A DNA stretch of 64,000 nt, taken from assembly GCF_002890895.1 (NCBI RefSeq), contig NZ_POUL01000010.1:62001-126000 (forward strand), read 5' to 3'. A program made the translations under genes and the position numbers. Shown piece by piece: positions 39,579-53,270 of the stretch (position 1 is its first letter; every line of letters starts with the position of its first letter). Source of the DNA: Stutzerimonas stutzeri. GTDB taxonomy: Bacteria; Pseudomonadota; Gammaproteobacteria; Pseudomonadales; Pseudomonadaceae. The notes under the pieces were generated by a model that ran no database searches, was not told the DNA's origin, and saw only the letters and a program-made list of their open reading frames with translations.

Positions 39579-39584
39579 AGTATA
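39579..39584 (-). promoter_or_regulatory. Candidate -10 box of the mnmG-rsmG-parAB transcript
   Basis: TATACT on the minus strand, 44-49 bases before the mnmG GTG. A weak TTCTTT lies at about the right -35 distance. Promoter assignment is tentative. Confidence 0.35.
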
Positions 39585-39599
39585 GGCACTAGGAGAGCG

Positions 39600-40134
39600 C
39601 GAAAGAAGGCCTCTGAACAAAAAATGATCAGCTGCAGCGCTCTGGCTCAAGAGAAGGCCTTAATAGATAAAAAAGAGAAATGATTTAAAGCTTATTTTTA
39701 TGTTTATAAATACGCAGCGCATATCTGTGGATAGAACGCTGAAACGCTTATTTAACGCTGGTTGCAGCCGGAAGAAACGCTGTGTTCAGGAGCCGTACAA
39801 GCGGTGGAAGCCCGGTTAACACCCTGTGTATGGAATAAGACCTTATCCACAGCCGCTTGCAGAAGTCGCTTTGCGCACTGCTTATTGACCGAGCTTAGGC
39901 AGGGTTTTCCACAGAGCTTAAGCGTCCTCTCTTTATGCAAAACTGCCGGGCACGCTGCGCTGAAAACAACAAAATGGCAGGCATGGAGGATAATTTAGGC
40001 GAGCAGGTGGACAGGCCCTCCAACTGAAGGGCTGATGTCGAACTGGAATGCTGGGGTGGCTGTGGGAGGTCGCCCCCTCAGGAACGGATAGCGTTCAGGA
40101 AAGGTTTGAACGCCACAGCGTGGCTAGAGACCGA
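39600..40134. other. AT-rich DnaA-box-containing intergenic region next to mnmG
   Basis: Roughly 600 bases without a convincing gene separate mnmE (stop 40135) from mnmG (start 39535). A perfect DnaA box TTATCCACA is at 39843-39851. One-mismatch versions are TGTGGATAG (39726-39734, other strand) and TTTTCCACA (39905-39913). A very AT-rich block runs 39657-39713 (TTTAAAGCTTATTTTTATG...TTTATAAATAC). This matches the position of oriC in E. coli (next to gidA/mnmG). In pseudomonads the functional origin is usually placed beside dnaA, so this may be an accessory DnaA-binding locus. Two small open frames here have no family resemblance. Confidence 0.55.
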
Positions 40135-41505
40135 CTATTTGCCGATGCAGAAGCTGGAGAAGATTCGGCCAAGCAGATCGTCGGAACTGAATGCCCCGGT
40201 GATCTCGCCAAGTGCCTGCTGTGCTTGACGAAGGTCTTCAGCCAGGAGCTCACCTGCGCCTGCCAGCGTTAACTGAGCATGACCATGGTCAAGGTGCTCG
40301 GCAGCCTTGCGCAGCGCGTCCAGGTGCCTGCGTCTTGCGCTAAATGCGCTCTCCGCTGTTTGGTCATAGCCCATACAGTGCTTGAGATGCCCTCGGAGCA
40401 ATTCAAGCCCCTCACCTGAACGGGCCGACAGGCTGAGCGTGGTATGTCCATCTGGGGCGACTGAGATACTGACGGCGTCACCCGTAATGTCGGCCTTATT
40501 GCGAATCACCGTGGTCTTCGCTGGGTCTGGTCTGGTCAGCAGCAGACCCGGCCACAGGACATCATCATCATCAGCAACAGACGCCGCACTCGCATCGACC
40601 ACCAGCAATACACGGTCGGCGTCCTCTATGGCTTTGATGGCCCGATCCACGCCGATTCGTTCCACCTGGTCCTTCGTATCACGCAGCCCGGCTGTATCGA
40701 CGATGTGCAAGGGCATTCCATCAATCTGGATATGCTCCTTGAGCAGATCTCTCGTGGTCCCGGCAATGTCGGTCACGATTGCCGCCTCACGCCCTGCCAG
40801 AGCATTGAGCAGGCTCGATTTGCCGGCGTTGGGTCGGCCTGCAATGACCACGTTCATGCCCTCACGCAGCAATGCGCCCTGCCCTGCCTCACGGAGGACT
40901 GTGGATAACTCTGCGCGAAGCTGCTCCAGCAACCCGAGCACTCGGCCGTCGGCGAGGAAATCGATTTCCTCCTCCGGAAAATCGATCGCCGCTTCGACGT
41001 AGATGCGCAGCTGCACCAGGCTTTCGGTCAAGTGATGCACGCGCCGGGAGAAATCACCCTGAAGGGAGCGTACGGCATTGCGCGCTGCTTGCGCCGAGCT
41101 CGCTTCGATAAGGTCCGCGATCGCCTCTGCCTGGGCCAGGTCCAGCTTGTCGTTGAGGAACGCTCGCTCGCTGAACTCACCGGGGCGAGCAGGCCGGATG
41201 CCGAGCTCTATGCAACGCTGCAACAACATGTCCATCACGACGGGGCCGCCATGACCTTGAAGTTCCAGAACATCTTCGCCGGTAAACGAGTGGGGGCCGG
41301 GGAAGAACAGCATCAATCCCTCATCGATCACTTCACCATCATCGGCATGGAAGGGGCCGTAGTGGGCATGTCTTGGAACCGGCTCGCGACCGCTAAGCGT
41401 GATCGCGACGGCTTTGGCTCGCGGGCCGGAAACGCGCACTACGCCGATCCCACCACGACCCGGTGCAGTGGCGACGGCAGCGATGGTTTCGCGATCTTGG
41501 CTCAT
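40135..41505 (-). CDS. mnmE: tRNA modification GTPase MnmE (TrmE)
   Basis: 456 residues. N-terminal folate-binding domain ([28 protein letters not shown]). The central Ras-like G domain has P-loop [22 protein letters not shown] and NKAD. The C-terminal residues CIGK are the invariant CxGK motif, whose Cys is needed for the tRNA reaction. Partner of MnmG. ATG 41505 was chosen over a start 13 codons upstream, as MSQD matches the family N-terminus. Confidence 0.98.
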   Translation of the reverse strand: MSQDRETIAAVATAPGRGGIGVVRVSGPRAKAVAITLSGREPVPRHAHYGPFHADDGEVIDEGLMLFFPGPHSFTGEDVLELQGHGGPVVMDMLLQRCIELGIRPARPGEFSERAFLNDKLDLAQAEAIADLIEASSAQAARNAVRSLQGDFSRRVHHLTESLVQLRIYVEAAIDFPEEEIDFLADGRVLGLLEQLRAELSTVLREAGQGALLREGMNVVIAGRPNAGKSSLLNALAGREAAIVTDIAGTTRDLLKEHIQIDGMPLHIVDTAGLRDTKDQVERIGVDRAIKAIEDADRVLLVVDASAASVADDDDVLWPGLLLTRPDPAKTTVIRNKADITGDAVSISVAPDGHTTLSLSARSGEGLELLRGHLKHCMGYDQTAESAFSARRRHLDALRKAAEHLDHGHAQLTLAGAGELLAEDLRQAQQALGEITGAFSSDDLLGRIFSSFCIGK

Positions 41506-41573
41506 CAAAACTCTCCCAGGTATCGATAATGCAAAACGCCCCAATTAAGGAGCGTTCTGTTCACTTCGACGGA

Positions 41574-43247
41574 TCAGGTTGCGCTGGCAGTCTGTCCGGT
41601 GATCTTGCGGGTAATGTACCACTGCTGCGCGATCGACAAGCAGTTGTTAACGACCCAGTACAGCACCAGGCCTGCCGGGAACCAGAGGAAGAAGAAGGTA
41701 AAGATAATTGGCAGCAGCTTCATCACCTTGGCTTGCATAGGGTCCGGTGGCGTAGGGTTCAATTGCTGCTGAATAAACATGGTCAGGCCCATGATGATCG
41801 GCAGAATGAAGAAAGGGTCTTTGATCGACAGGTCTGTGATCCAGAACATCCAGGGCGCCTGGCGCATTTCGACGCTCTCCAGCAGAACCCAGTACAACGC
41901 GAGGAAGACGGGCATCTGCACCAGGATCGGCAGACAGCCTCCGAGTGGATTGATCTTCTCTTTCTTGTACAGCTCCATCATCGCCTGAGACATCTTCTGG
42001 CGGTCGTCGCCGAACTGCTCTTTGAGCGCCTGCATTTTCGGCGAAACCGCACGCATGCGGGCCATCGACCTGTAACTTGCAGCCGAGAGCGGGAAGAACG
42101 CCAATTTGATCACGATAGTCAGCGCGATGATCGACCAGCCCCAATTACCCAGCAGTGCATGGATATTCTGAAGTAGCCAGAATATCGGCTGGGCGATGAA
42201 CCAGAGAATGCCGTAATCAACGGTCAGACGGAGGCCGGGTGACAGCTCTTCCAGCTGGTCCTGACTTTTCGGACCGGCATACAGGGTAGCGTAGGTCTCA
42301 CCCTGACTGCCCGGTGCAACCGAAACAGCGGGACCGGTGAAACCGATGATGTAGTTGCCCTGGCTGTCCTTGCGTGTCTGTACCAGATTGGTCTGGTCAG
42401 GCGCTGGAATCCACGCGGTCACAAAGTAGTGCTGCAACCATGCTATCCAGCCACCTTCGACGGTCTTCTTCAGACTCTTGTCGTCCATGTCCCCCATGGA
42501 AACCTTGGTGTAGGGCTCGTCTTTGGTCCAGAGCGCCGCGCCCAGGTAGGTTGCTGTGCCAGTTGCGGTACTCGAGGACGGATCCTTGCTGTCATCACGT
42601 TTCAGCTGACCGAACATATGACCGGTCCACGCTTGATCGCTTTGGTTGTCGATCAGATAGCGCACGCCAAGATCGTAGTCGCCTCGTTTGAAGGTAAAGC
42701 GCTTGGTGTAGTTGACGCCGTCTTCGCTGTATTGCAGATCAACGACCAGCTGGTCCTGATTCTCACCCAATTGGTATTGCTGTTGCTCGCTGCTGTATAG
42801 CGGACGACCAGTTGCTTTGTCCGGACCGTCCCCAATCAAGCCGCTCTGGGCTTCATAGGTCCTCTCGCCGCTACGTTCGAACAACTGGAACGGCACGTCT
42901 GGACGATCTTGCCGACGAGGAAACTCTGGCAAGCGCAGGTCGACAATGTCGCCACCGCGGGGATCGATCGCGACGTCCAGTACGTCAGTGCGTACGTGGA
43001 TCAATTCAGAACTGGCCTGACCGTCGGCTACCGCGTTGGCCGACGGTTCAGTACTTACGGCAGGGATATCCCCCTGCGCATTCACATCACTGTTGGTCGG
43101 GACAGCGGGAAGCTGCGCAGCCGAAGACTGCTCCTGGCGTGTTTCGTCAGGGATAGCGGTCTGACCGTAGTCCTGGTTCCACTGCAAAACCATCAGGTAA
43201 GCAACGACTGCCAGGGCGACAAGCAGGATCGAGCGTTTGATATCCAT
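41574..43247 (-). CDS. yidC: Membrane protein insertase YidC
   Basis: 557 residues. N-terminal anchor MDIKRSILLVALAVVAYLMV, a large periplasmic beta-supersandwich (about 60-340), then the conserved five-helix core (WFIAQPIFWLLQNIHALLGN, NWGWSIIALTIVIKLAFFPL, GGCLPILVQMPVFLALYWVL, MKLLPIIFTFFFLWFPAGLV). Inserts proteins, including Fo subunits a and c, into the inner membrane. It sits in the rpmH-rnpA-yidD-yidC-mnmE order, 2 bases after yidD. Confidence 0.98.
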   Translation of the reverse strand: MDIKRSILLVALAVVAYLMVLQWNQDYGQTAIPDETRQEQSSAAQLPAVPTNSDVNAQGDIPAVSTEPSANAVADGQASSELIHVRTDVLDVAIDPRGGDIVDLRLPEFPRRQDRPDVPFQLFERSGERTYEAQSGLIGDGPDKATGRPLYSSEQQQYQLGENQDQLVVDLQYSEDGVNYTKRFTFKRGDYDLGVRYLIDNQSDQAWTGHMFGQLKRDDSKDPSSSTATGTATYLGAALWTKDEPYTKVSMGDMDDKSLKKTVEGGWIAWLQHYFVTAWIPAPDQTNLVQTRKDSQGNYIIGFTGPAVSVAPGSQGETYATLYAGPKSQDQLEELSPGLRLTVDYGILWFIAQPIFWLLQNIHALLGNWGWSIIALTIVIKLAFFPLSAASYRSMARMRAVSPKMQALKEQFGDDRQKMSQAMMELYKKEKINPLGGCLPILVQMPVFLALYWVLLESVEMRQAPWMFWITDLSIKDPFFILPIIMGLTMFIQQQLNPTPPDPMQAKVMKLLPIIFTFFFLWFPAGLVLYWVVNNCLSIAQQWYITRKITGQTASAT

Positions 43248-43249
43248 GG

Positions 43250-43495
43250 TTACTCGGTCATCGAAGATGAATTGGAGGGGGTGTTGGAAGGCACGGGATC
43301 ATAGCCGCCCGGATTCCATGGATGGCAACGGCCAAGCCTGCATAGGCTCAGCCAGCCACCGCGCAGCAAGCCATGAGTTTCAATGGCCTCTTGTGCGTAG
43401 CAGGAGCAACTTGGGTAGAAGCGACAGTGGCTGGCCATCATCGGACTGATGGCGTACCGGTAGAATTTGATGGGGACGAGTGCGAGCTTACGCAT
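43250..43495 (-). CDS. yidD: Membrane protein insertion efficiency factor YidD
   Basis: 81 residues beginning [20 protein letters not shown]. The core [20 protein letters not shown] then [20 protein letters not shown] holds the three conserved cysteines of YidD and the PSCS/RCHPW motifs. The start at 43495 overlaps the rnpA stop by eight bases. A longer frame to 43567 is a shadow within rnpA. Confidence 0.96.
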   Translation of the reverse strand: MRKLALVPIKFYRYAISPMMASHCRFYPSCSCYAQEAIETHGLLRGGWLSLCRLGRCHPWNPGGYDPVPSNTPSNSSSMTE

Positions 43496-43880
43496 CAGCG
43501 GCGTTGCTCTGGACCTGCTTGGTATCCGGCGCCGGCGTACGAGCCAAGCGTCGCCAGAGTTTGGCAAACTGCTTTGCCAGTTCTGGATTATCCAGTTCCG
43601 CGAGGCCCTTGCGTGCGATGACCACGATGTCCCACCCCGTCAACTCCATCTGGTGGAGACGAAAGGTTTCACGCAGTTGCCGCTTGATGCGATTGCGCTC
43701 TACCGAGAGCTTGACGCTCTTCTTGCCAATTACCAATCCGATTCGCGGGTGTGGCAACTGATTTTCGCGCACCAGTAGCAGGACATTCCTGCCCGGTAAC
43801 TTACCGTCGGGGGAGTCGAAGACAGCCTTGAACTGGCTCGGGGTCAGCAGACGCTTTTCCCGACCGAAGTCTCGACTCAC
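43488..43880 (-). CDS. rnpA: Ribonuclease P protein component
   Basis: 130 residues from a GTG start. RNR signature [19 protein letters not shown], plus [20 protein letters not shown] and [14 protein letters not shown]. Assists the RNA subunit in tRNA 5' processing. 17 bases downstream of rpmH. Confidence 0.97.
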   Translation of the reverse strand: MSRDFGREKRLLTPSQFKAVFDSPDGKLPGRNVLLLVRENQLPHPRIGLVIGKKSVKLSVERNRIKRQLRETFRLHQMELTGWDIVVIARKGLAELDNPELAKQFAKLWRRLARTPAPDTKQVQSNAADA

Positions 43881-43897
43881 TACCTGTTCCGACGTCT

Positions 43898-44032
43898 TCA
43901 GACTGCCAGACGCTTACGACCTTTGGCGCGACGACGCGACAGGACGGCACGACCGTTTTTGGTGGCCATACGGGCACGAAAACCGTGGGTGCGAGCGCGC
44001 TTGAGGGTGCTGGGTTGGAAAGTGCGTTTCAT
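43898..44032 (-). CDS. rpmH: 50S ribosomal protein L34
   Basis: 44 residues: [20 protein letters not shown] followed by [19 protein letters not shown] and KRLAV. This is the invariant L34 sequence, too short for ordinary gene calling here. Stop TGA at 43900-43898. A good sigma-70 promoter lies 59-87 bases upstream. Confidence 0.98.
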   Translation of the reverse strand: MKRTFQPSTLKRARTHGFRARMATKNGRAVLSRRRAKGRKRLAV

Positions 44033-44090
44033 GATGCGTTACCTGGTGATTCGTTGCGGGCCGGAATGGCCCCCTTTTAAGAGACCGGCG

Positions 44091-44119
44091 ATTGTAGAGA
44101 AGCCGCGCGGTGAGGTCAA
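44091..44119 (-). promoter_or_regulatory. Sigma-70 promoter of the rpmH operon
   Basis: Minus strand TTGACC (44119-44114), 17-base spacer, TACAAT (44096-44091). Close to consensus and directed into rpmH-rnpA-yidD-yidC. Confidence 0.8.
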
Positions 44120-44129
44120 TTTCCAACCA

Positions 44130-44523
44130 GCGCCATTCATTCAGAAATTAATAGATAGAGAAAGAAGATAAAGCTCTTCTTAATGCAGTGCTTATAGATG
44201 GGGGAGCCATTTTCTGTGGACAGGTGCCTGTAGCCCACGCAGCGCAAGGCGTACAGCGCTCTTAAACCTTCTGTGGAAACGGTGCGTTTGCAGTGCAAAG
44301 CCACTGCGTTTCCTGTGGATGGAAGCAGAACTTATACACAGGCCCGAACCACCGCTAGCTGTACACAGGCTTTTCCAATGGGCTGGAGCATGGTTATCAA
44401 CAAACCTTAGGAGGCTGGTTTCAATGATCACCAAGCATGGTTGATCGTCTGCTTCCTATATAACTGCCCTTGGACTGTGGATAACTGATGGGCTCAGGGC
44501 TACAATAAGCTCCGTTTTGAGCG
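44130..44523. other. oriC: Predicted chromosomal origin of replication (oriC)
   Basis: Non-coding region between divergent rpmH and dnaA. DnaA boxes: TGTGGATAA (44476-44484, perfect, minus), TTATACACA (44332-44340), TTATCAACA (44394-44402), and weaker TGTGGACAG (44215-44223), TGTGGAAAC (44272-44280) and TGTGGATGG (44314-44322). An AT-rich unwinding candidate runs about 44139-44185 (GAAATTAATAGATAGAGAAA). This is the standard origin position in Pseudomonas. Confidence 0.85.
44476..44506 (+). promoter_or_regulatory. dnaA promoter overlapped by a DnaA box
   Basis: TACAAT at 44501-44506 is a good -10 box about 40 bases before the dnaA GTG. The perfect DnaA box 44476-44484 occupies the -35 position, which would allow autorepression by DnaA, as known in other bacteria. 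The -35 match itself is poor. Confidence 0.45.
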
Positions 44524-44544
44524 TTGCAGCGTCTAGGAGAGTCC

Positions 44545-46005
44545 GTGTCGGTGGAACTTTGGCAGCAGTGTATTGACCTCTTGAGAGATGAGCTGCCGGC
44601 CCAGCAATTCAACACTTGGATTCGTCCGCTTCAGATTGAAGCTGATGGAGATGAGTTGCGGGTCTATGCCCCGAACCGGTTTGTGCTCGATTGGGTTAAC
44701 GAGAAGTATCTTTCGCGCTTGATGGAGCTGCTGTCGGAACGTGCCACTGGAGCCGTGCCTTCACTCTCTCTGCTGATAGGCAGCCGGCGAGTGGCTTCTT
44801 CACGACCAGCTGTCGGCTCCGTTCCTCGTTCTCAGGCGCAGGTTGGCGCACCTGCCGCCGCTGCGCCGCCGCCTGCATCGTTCAACGAGCCGACCCCATC
44901 TGCCGAACCAATGGCAGTGCCTGCGCCTAGCGCACCTTCGCGGCCCGCGGAACGCAACGTTCAGGTCGAGGGTGGGCTCAAGCACACCAGTTATCTCAAC
45001 CGCACGTTCACCTTTGAGAATTTTGTTGAAGGTAAGTCCAACCAACTGGCACGGGCAGCTGCCTGGCAGGTGGCCGACAATCCCAAGCATGGCTACAACC
45101 CGTTGTTTCTGTATGGCGGCGTAGGACTTGGCAAGACGCACTTGATGCACGCGGTTGGCAATCATCTGCTGAAGAAGAACCCTAACGCCAAGGTGGTCTA
45201 TCTGCATTCCGAGCGGTTCGTTGCGGATATGGTCAAGGCTCTGCAGCTCAACGCGATCAATGAGTTCAAGCGCTTCTATCGATCGGTGGATGCGTTGTTG
45301 ATTGACGACATCCAGTTCTTCGCCAAGAAAGAACGGTCGCAGGAAGAGTTTTTCCACACGTTCAACGCCTTGCTTGAAGGTGGCCAGCAGGTGATCCTCA
45401 CCAGTGACCGTTACCCGAAAGAAATTGACGGGCTCGAAGAGCGCTTGAAGTCCCGCTTCGGCTGGGGGCTGACTGTGGCCGTCGAGCCGCCGGAGCTTGA
45501 GACCCGTGTGGCGATCCTGATGAAGAAGGCTGATCAGGCCAACGTCGAGCTTCCACATGATGCTGCGTTTTTCATTGCGCAGCGCATTCGTTCGAATGTT
45601 CGCGAACTGGAAGGAGCATTGAAACGTGTAATCGCCCATGCTCATTTCATGGGGCGTGACATTACCATCGAGCTGATTCGCGAGTCGTTGAAAGACCTGC
45701 TTGCACTGCAAGACAAGCTGGTAAGTGTTGATAACATTCAGCGCACCGTCGCTGAATACTACAAGATCAAGATATCGGATCTCCTCTCGAAACGACGCTC
45801 GCGTTCGGTCGCGAGGCCTCGGCAGGTCGCGATGGCATTGTCCAAAGAGCTCACCAATCACAGCTTGCCGGAAATCGGCGACGCCTTCGGTGGGCGCGAT
45901 CACACGACGGTGCTACACGCTTGTCGTAAGATTGCCGAACTTCGTGAATTGGATGCGGATATTCGCGAAGATTACAAGAATTTGCTGCGCACTTTGACAA
46001 CCTGA
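44545..46005 (+). CDS. dnaA: Chromosomal replication initiator protein DnaA
   Basis: 486 residues from GTG ([20 protein letters not shown]), with TAGGAGAG upstream. Domain I (about 1-80) is followed by a Pro/Ala-rich linker (about 95-150). The AAA+ domain has Walker A GGVGLGKT (191-198) and Walker [10 protein letters not shown]-terminal domain IV carries the DnaA-box reading motif [15 protein letters not shown]. The in-frame TTG at 44524 was rejected because the GTG matches the pseudomonad N-terminus and the ribosome site. Confidence 0.99.
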   Translation: MSVELWQQCIDLLRDELPAQQFNTWIRPLQIEADGDELRVYAPNRFVLDWVNEKYLSRLMELLSERATGAVPSLSLLIGSRRVASSRPAVGSVPRSQAQVGAPAAAAPPPASFNEPTPSAEPMAVPAPSAPSRPAERNVQVEGGLKHTSYLNRTFTFENFVEGKSNQLARAAAWQVADNPKHGYNPLFLYGGVGLGKTHLMHAVGNHLLKKNPNAKVVYLHSERFVADMVKALQLNAINEFKRFYRSVDALLIDDIQFFAKKERSQEEFFHTFNALLEGGQQVILTSDRYPKEIDGLEERLKSRFGWGLTVAVEPPELETRVAILMKKADQANVELPHDAAFFIAQRIRSNVRELEGALKRVIAHAHFMGRDITIELIRESLKDLLALQDKLVSVDNIQRTVAEYYKIKISDLLSKRRSRSVARPRQVAMALSKELTNHSLPEIGDAFGGRDHTTVLHACRKIAELRELDADIREDYKNLLRTLTT

Positions 46006-46042
46006 ACAGACTGCGGCCATTTAATAGGCAAGGGACCAGACC

Positions 46043-47146
46043 ATGCATTTCACTATTCAGCGCGAAGCCTTGTTGAAACCTCTGCAGCTGGTGGCCGGCG
46101 TCGTCGAGCGTCGACAGACCCTGCCGGTGTTGTCGAACGTCTTGCTGGTGGTCCAGGACCATCAGCTTTCGCTTACCGGCACTGATCTTGAAGTCGAGTT
46201 GGTTGGTCGTGTCGCCTTGGAGGATGCATCCGAGCCAGGCGAGATCACGGTGCCCGCGCGCAAACTGATGGATATCTGCAAAAGCTTGCAGCCTGATGCG
46301 CTTATCGATATCCGGCTGGATGATCAGAAGATTGTTATTAAATCCGGGCGCAGCCGCTTTTCGCTTTCAACCTTGCCAGCCAATGATTTTCCCACTGTAG
46401 AGGAAGGGCCTGGCTCGCTGAACTTCAGCGTTAACCAAGGCAAGATGCGCCGTCTAATCGAGCGCAGCAGCTTCGCCATGGCACAGCAGGATGTGCGTTA
46501 CTACCTGAACGGTATGCTGATCGAGGTTTCAAGTGGAATGCTGCGCGCGGTCGCAACTGACGGACATCGTTTGGCCATGTGCTCCATGCAAGCTGGCATC
46601 GAACAGCCCGACCGACATCAAGTGATCGTTCCGCGTAAGGGCATCCTCGAGTTGGCCAGGCTTCTTACAGATCAGGACGGTGATGTCAGTATCGTCCTGG
46701 GCCAACATCACATTCGGGCTACCACAGGTGAATTTACTTTTACCTCCAAGCTTGTTGATGGGAAATTCCCTGACTATGAGCGTGTGCTCCCCCGCGGCGG
46801 TGACAAGTTGGTGGTGGGTGAACGCCAGACCCTGCGCGAAGCGTTCAGCCGTACGGCCATTCTTTCCAACGAGAAATACCGTGGTATCCGGCTGCAGCTG
46901 GAATCTGGTCTGTTGAAAATACAGGCGAACAACCCCGAGCAGGAAGAAGCTGAAGAAGAAGTCGCAGTGGACTATACCGGTGGGGCTTTGGAAATCGGTT
47001 TCAACGTCAGCTATCTGCTCGATGTGCTTAGTGTCATGACGACTGATCAGGTCCGGTTGATTCTTTCCGATGCGAACAGCAGTGCTCTGGTTCAGGAGTA
47101 CGACAACGACGACTCGGCCTACGTTGTTATGCCGATGCGCCTGTAA
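46043..47146 (+). CDS. dnaN: DNA polymerase III beta sliding clamp
   Basis: 367 residues, the normal length. MHFTIQREALLKPLQLVAGV and VERRQTLPVLSNVLLVVQDH at the start; LIERSSFAMAQQDVRYYLNG in the middle; the C-terminus AYVVMPMRL is the conserved clamp end. It lies 37 bases after dnaA and 12 before recF. Confidence 0.99.
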   Translation: MHFTIQREALLKPLQLVAGVVERRQTLPVLSNVLLVVQDHQLSLTGTDLEVELVGRVALEDASEPGEITVPARKLMDICKSLQPDALIDIRLDDQKIVIKSGRSRFSLSTLPANDFPTVEEGPGSLNFSVNQGKMRRLIERSSFAMAQQDVRYYLNGMLIEVSSGMLRAVATDGHRLAMCSMQAGIEQPDRHQVIVPRKGILELARLLTDQDGDVSIVLGQHHIRATTGEFTFTSKLVDGKFPDYERVLPRGGDKLVVGERQTLREAFSRTAILSNEKYRGIRLQLESGLLKIQANNPEQEEAEEEVAVDYTGGALEIGFNVSYLLDVLSVMTTDQVRLILSDANSSALVQEYDNDDSAYVVMPMRL

Positions 47147-47158
47147 CCCATTCATTGG

Positions 47159-50682
<3,524 letters not shown>

Positions 50683-50718
50683 TAGAAGAAGAGATAGTCG
50701 TCAGTAAGCGATAGCAAG

Positions 50719-50743
50719 AAACCCGGCCTAGGCCGGGTTTTTT
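50719..50743 (+). terminator. Intrinsic terminator of gyrB
   Basis: AAACCCGGCC (50719-50728) pairs with GGCCGGGTTT (50731-50740), followed by TTT. The T-run shares its last base with the adjacent parS site. Confidence 0.88.
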
Positions 50744-50758
50744 GTTTCACGTGGAACA
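50743..50758. promoter_or_regulatory. parS site downstream of gyrB
   Basis: TGTTTCACGTGGAACA, identical to the site before gyrB; it abuts the gyrB terminator and lies 141 bases upstream of ahpF. The rest of 50759-50898 is AT-rich and should carry the ahpF promoter, but I see no clear boxes. Confidence 0.93.
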
Positions 50759-50898
50759 TCTCCATTTGGATCATATAGTTTCATTTAATCGTGCTGCTGC
50801 GTTTAATCAATTTTCCGAACTCCTCTCCAGCTCTTAAGCTAGGTCCATCTAAATTCAACCGCTTCCTTTAATAAGCCTATGAGTAAGGGGTAATCGAC

Positions 50899-52464
50899 AT
50901 GCTCGACAGCAACCTAAAATCGCAACTAAAAACCTATATGGAAAAGGCCACCCAGCCGTTCGAGATCGTTGCGTCCCTCGGTGACGGCGCCAAGTCCCAG
51001 GAAATGCTTAGCCTGCTGGAAGACATCACTAGCTTGAGCGACAAGATCACCCTGCGTACCGACGGTGACGACGTTCGCCGGCCATCATTTGCGCTCAACC
51101 GAATCGGTGGCGACATCAGCCTGCGTTTCGCCGGCATTCCCATGGGCCACGAGTTCACGTCCTTGGTACTGGCCCTGCTCCAGGTAGGCGGTCACCCGTC
51201 CAAGACCGCGCCTGACGTCATCGAGCAGATCAAGAACCTCGACGGCGAATACAACTTCGAAACCTATTTCTCGCTGTCCTGCCAGAATTGCCCCGACGTG
51301 GTTCAGGCACTGAACCTGATGGCTGTGCTCAACCCGAATATCCGTCACGTCGCCATCGACGGTGCGTTGTTCCAGGAAGAAGTCACGATCCGCCAGGTGA
51401 TGTCGGTGCCGAGCATCTACCTCAACGGCGAGCTGTTCGGTCAGGGCCGCATGGGTGAAGAGGAAATCGTCGCCAAGCTCGACACCGGCGCCTCGGCGCG
51501 TGATGCCGAGAAACTCAGCGCTAAGGACGCCTTCGACGTGCTCGTGGTCGGCGGTGGCCCGGCCGGCGCTGCAGCGGCCATCTACGCGGCGCGTAAGGGT
51601 ATCCGTACCGGTGTTGCCGCCGAGCGCTTCGGCGGTCAGGTGCTGGACACCATGGCCATCGAGAACTTCATCTCGGTCAACGAAACCGAAGGACCGAAAC
51701 TGGCCCGTGCACTGGAAAACCACGTACGCGAATACGACGTCGACATCATGAACCTGCAGCGTGCGGCGCAGTTGATCCCCGCTTCAAGCGAAGGCGGTCT
51801 GCACGAGATCAAGCTCGAAAATGGTGGCTCGCTGAAAGCCAAGACTCTGATCCTGGCGACCGGTGCGCGCTGGCGCGAAATGAACGTTCCAGGCGAGCAG
51901 GAATACCGTGGCCGTGGCGTGGCCTACTGTCCGCACTGCGACGGCCCGCTGTTCAAGGGCAAACGCGTCGCGGTGATTGGCGGCGGTAACTCGGGCGTGG
52001 AAGCGGCGATCGACCTGGCGGGTATCGTCGCTCAGGTCACCTTGCTCGAGTTCGACAGCCAGCTGCGTGCCGATGCGGTGCTGCAGAAGAAGCTGCACAG
52101 CCTGCCCAACGTCACCGTGATCACCAGTGCGCTGACCAGTCAAGTCATCGGCGACGGCAAGAAGGTTATCGGCCTGACCTACAAGGACCGCAACTCCAGT
52201 GAATTCCATGAGCTGGAACTGGAAGGTATCTTCGTGCAGATCGGCCTGTTGCCCAACTCTGATTGGCTGAAAGGTACGGTAGAGCTGACCTCACGCGGCG
52301 AGATCATCGTCGATGCGCGTGGCGAGACCTCGCTGCCGGGCATCTTCGCGGCAGGTGATGTCACCACGGTGCCATACAAGCAGATCGTCATCGCCGTTGG
52401 CGAAGGCGCGAAAGCCTCGCTGAGTGCCTTCGATCATCTGATTCGCAGCTCGGTCGAAGACTGA
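50899..52464 (+). CDS. ahpF: Alkyl hydroperoxide reductase subunit F
   Basis: Flavin disulfide reductase that passes electrons from NADH to the peroxiredoxin AhpC. 521 residues, full length. The N-terminal tandem thioredoxin-like domain has CQNC (Cys 128/131). FAD site [20 protein letters not shown], active-site CPHC (Cys 344/347, [15 protein letters not shown]), NAD site [20 protein letters not shown] and the C-terminal [20 protein letters not shown]. No ahpC is adjacent on either side, unlike the usual ahpC-ahpF pair. It lies between gyrB and plsC, flanked by its own terminator and the gyrB terminator, suggesting an independent unit, probably induced by oxidative stress. Confidence 0.97.
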   Translation: MLDSNLKSQLKTYMEKATQPFEIVASLGDGAKSQEMLSLLEDITSLSDKITLRTDGDDVRRPSFALNRIGGDISLRFAGIPMGHEFTSLVLALLQVGGHPSKTAPDVIEQIKNLDGEYNFETYFSLSCQNCPDVVQALNLMAVLNPNIRHVAIDGALFQEEVTIRQVMSVPSIYLNGELFGQGRMGEEEIVAKLDTGASARDAEKLSAKDAFDVLVVGGGPAGAAAAIYAARKGIRTGVAAERFGGQVLDTMAIENFISVNETEGPKLARALENHVREYDVDIMNLQRAAQLIPASSEGGLHEIKLENGGSLKAKTLILATGARWREMNVPGEQEYRGRGVAYCPHCDGPLFKGKRVAVIGGGNSGVEAAIDLAGIVAQVTLLEFDSQLRADAVLQKKLHSLPNVTVITSALTSQVIGDGKKVIGLTYKDRNSSEFHELELEGIFVQIGLLPNSDWLKGTVELTSRGEIIVDARGETSLPGIFAAGDVTTVPYKQIVIAVGEGAKASLSAFDHLIRSSVED

Positions 52465-52477
52465 ACGTTGGGGTAAA

Positions 52478-52511
52478 AAAAGGGGAGCAGACATCAGTCT
52501 GCTCCCCTTTT
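52478..52511. terminator. Bidirectional intrinsic terminator between ahpF and plsC
   Basis: AAAAGGGGAGCAGAC (52478-52492) pairs perfectly with GTCTGCTCCCCTTTT (52497-52511) around ATCA, with A- and T-runs on the flanks. Confidence 0.93.
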
Positions 52512-52532
52512 GTATTGCCCTATTTTTTTAGG

Positions 52533-53270
52533 TCAAACGTTGCGTTCCAATTCCGCCACGGTCGAATTGATCCAGTCTTCGGCGCGCTGGTTGAGCTCAG
52601 CTGCAGCCCGGGGACCTTCGCTCTCGGCATGCATAGCAGGACCTATGACCACCTGAATGACCCCAGGTCGCTTGCCCCAACCGGACTTGGGCCAGAACGT
52701 ACCGGCATTGTGCGCGACAGGCAAAATCGGAAGCTTGGCGTTGACTGCCAGCGCCGCACCGCTGCGCGAGAACTTGCCGACTTGGCCAACGGGAACGCGA
52801 GTACCTTCTGGAAAGATCAACACCCAGGCACCCTGCTCGAGCCGTTCCAGTCCCTGCTTGGCGACCTGACGTAACGCCTCCTTGGGATTCTCACGGTCTA
52901 TCGCAATGGGTTTGAGCAGCCGGATTGCCCATCCAAAGAACGGCACGTTGAGCAGTTCGCGCTTGAGCACCTGACTCAATGGTTCGAAGTAAGCCGAAAG
53001 GAAAAACGTTTCCCAGGTGCTCTGGTGCTTGGACAGAATCACGCAGGGCTTCTCCGGCACGTTTTCCGCACCGCTCACCTCATAACGCAGACCGATAACG
53101 GTCTTGGCTAACCAGACGGCGCTGCGGCACCAGGTCTGGACCACGAACCGGTAGCGTGTGCGGAATGACATGAAGGGTGCGAACACCAGGCTGACCAAAC
53201 ACCAGGCAAACGCCGTGAATGACAGCAACAGGTAGAACAGGACGATGCGAATCGGCAGCAAGGCGCTCAT
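52533..53270 (-). CDS. plsC: 1-acyl-sn-glycerol-3-phosphate acyltransferase
   Basis: Makes phosphatidic acid from lysophosphatidic acid. 245 residues. N-terminal membrane helix (IRIVLFYLLLSFTAFAWCLV). The acyltransferase motif I is SKHQSTWETFF, where the usual HX4D is HX4E, a known variant in this group. Motif III is FPEGTRVPVGQ. It corresponds in position to the acyltransferase gene after gyrB in P. aeruginosa. Its ATG overlaps the gmhB stop by four bases. Confidence 0.93.
   Translation of the reverse strand: MSALLPIRIVLFYLLLSFTAFAWCLVSLVFAPFMSFRTRYRFVVQTWCRSAVWLAKTVIGLRYEVSGAENVPEKPCVILSKHQSTWETFFLSAYFEPLSQVLKRELLNVPFFGWAIRLLKPIAIDRENPKEALRQVAKQGLERLEQGAWVLIFPEGTRVPVGQVGKFSRSGAALAVNAKLPILPVAHNAGTFWPKSGWGKRPGVIQVVIGPAMHAESEGPRAAAELNQRAEDWINSTVAELERNV

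Noticed and set aside
39752-40272. Short frames between mnmG and mnmE
   Set aside because: No family match and they overlap DnaA boxes or the mnmE 3' end; region better explained as non-coding.
44800-45903. 367-codon minus-strand open frame
   Set aside because: Antisense to dnaA, which is unambiguous.
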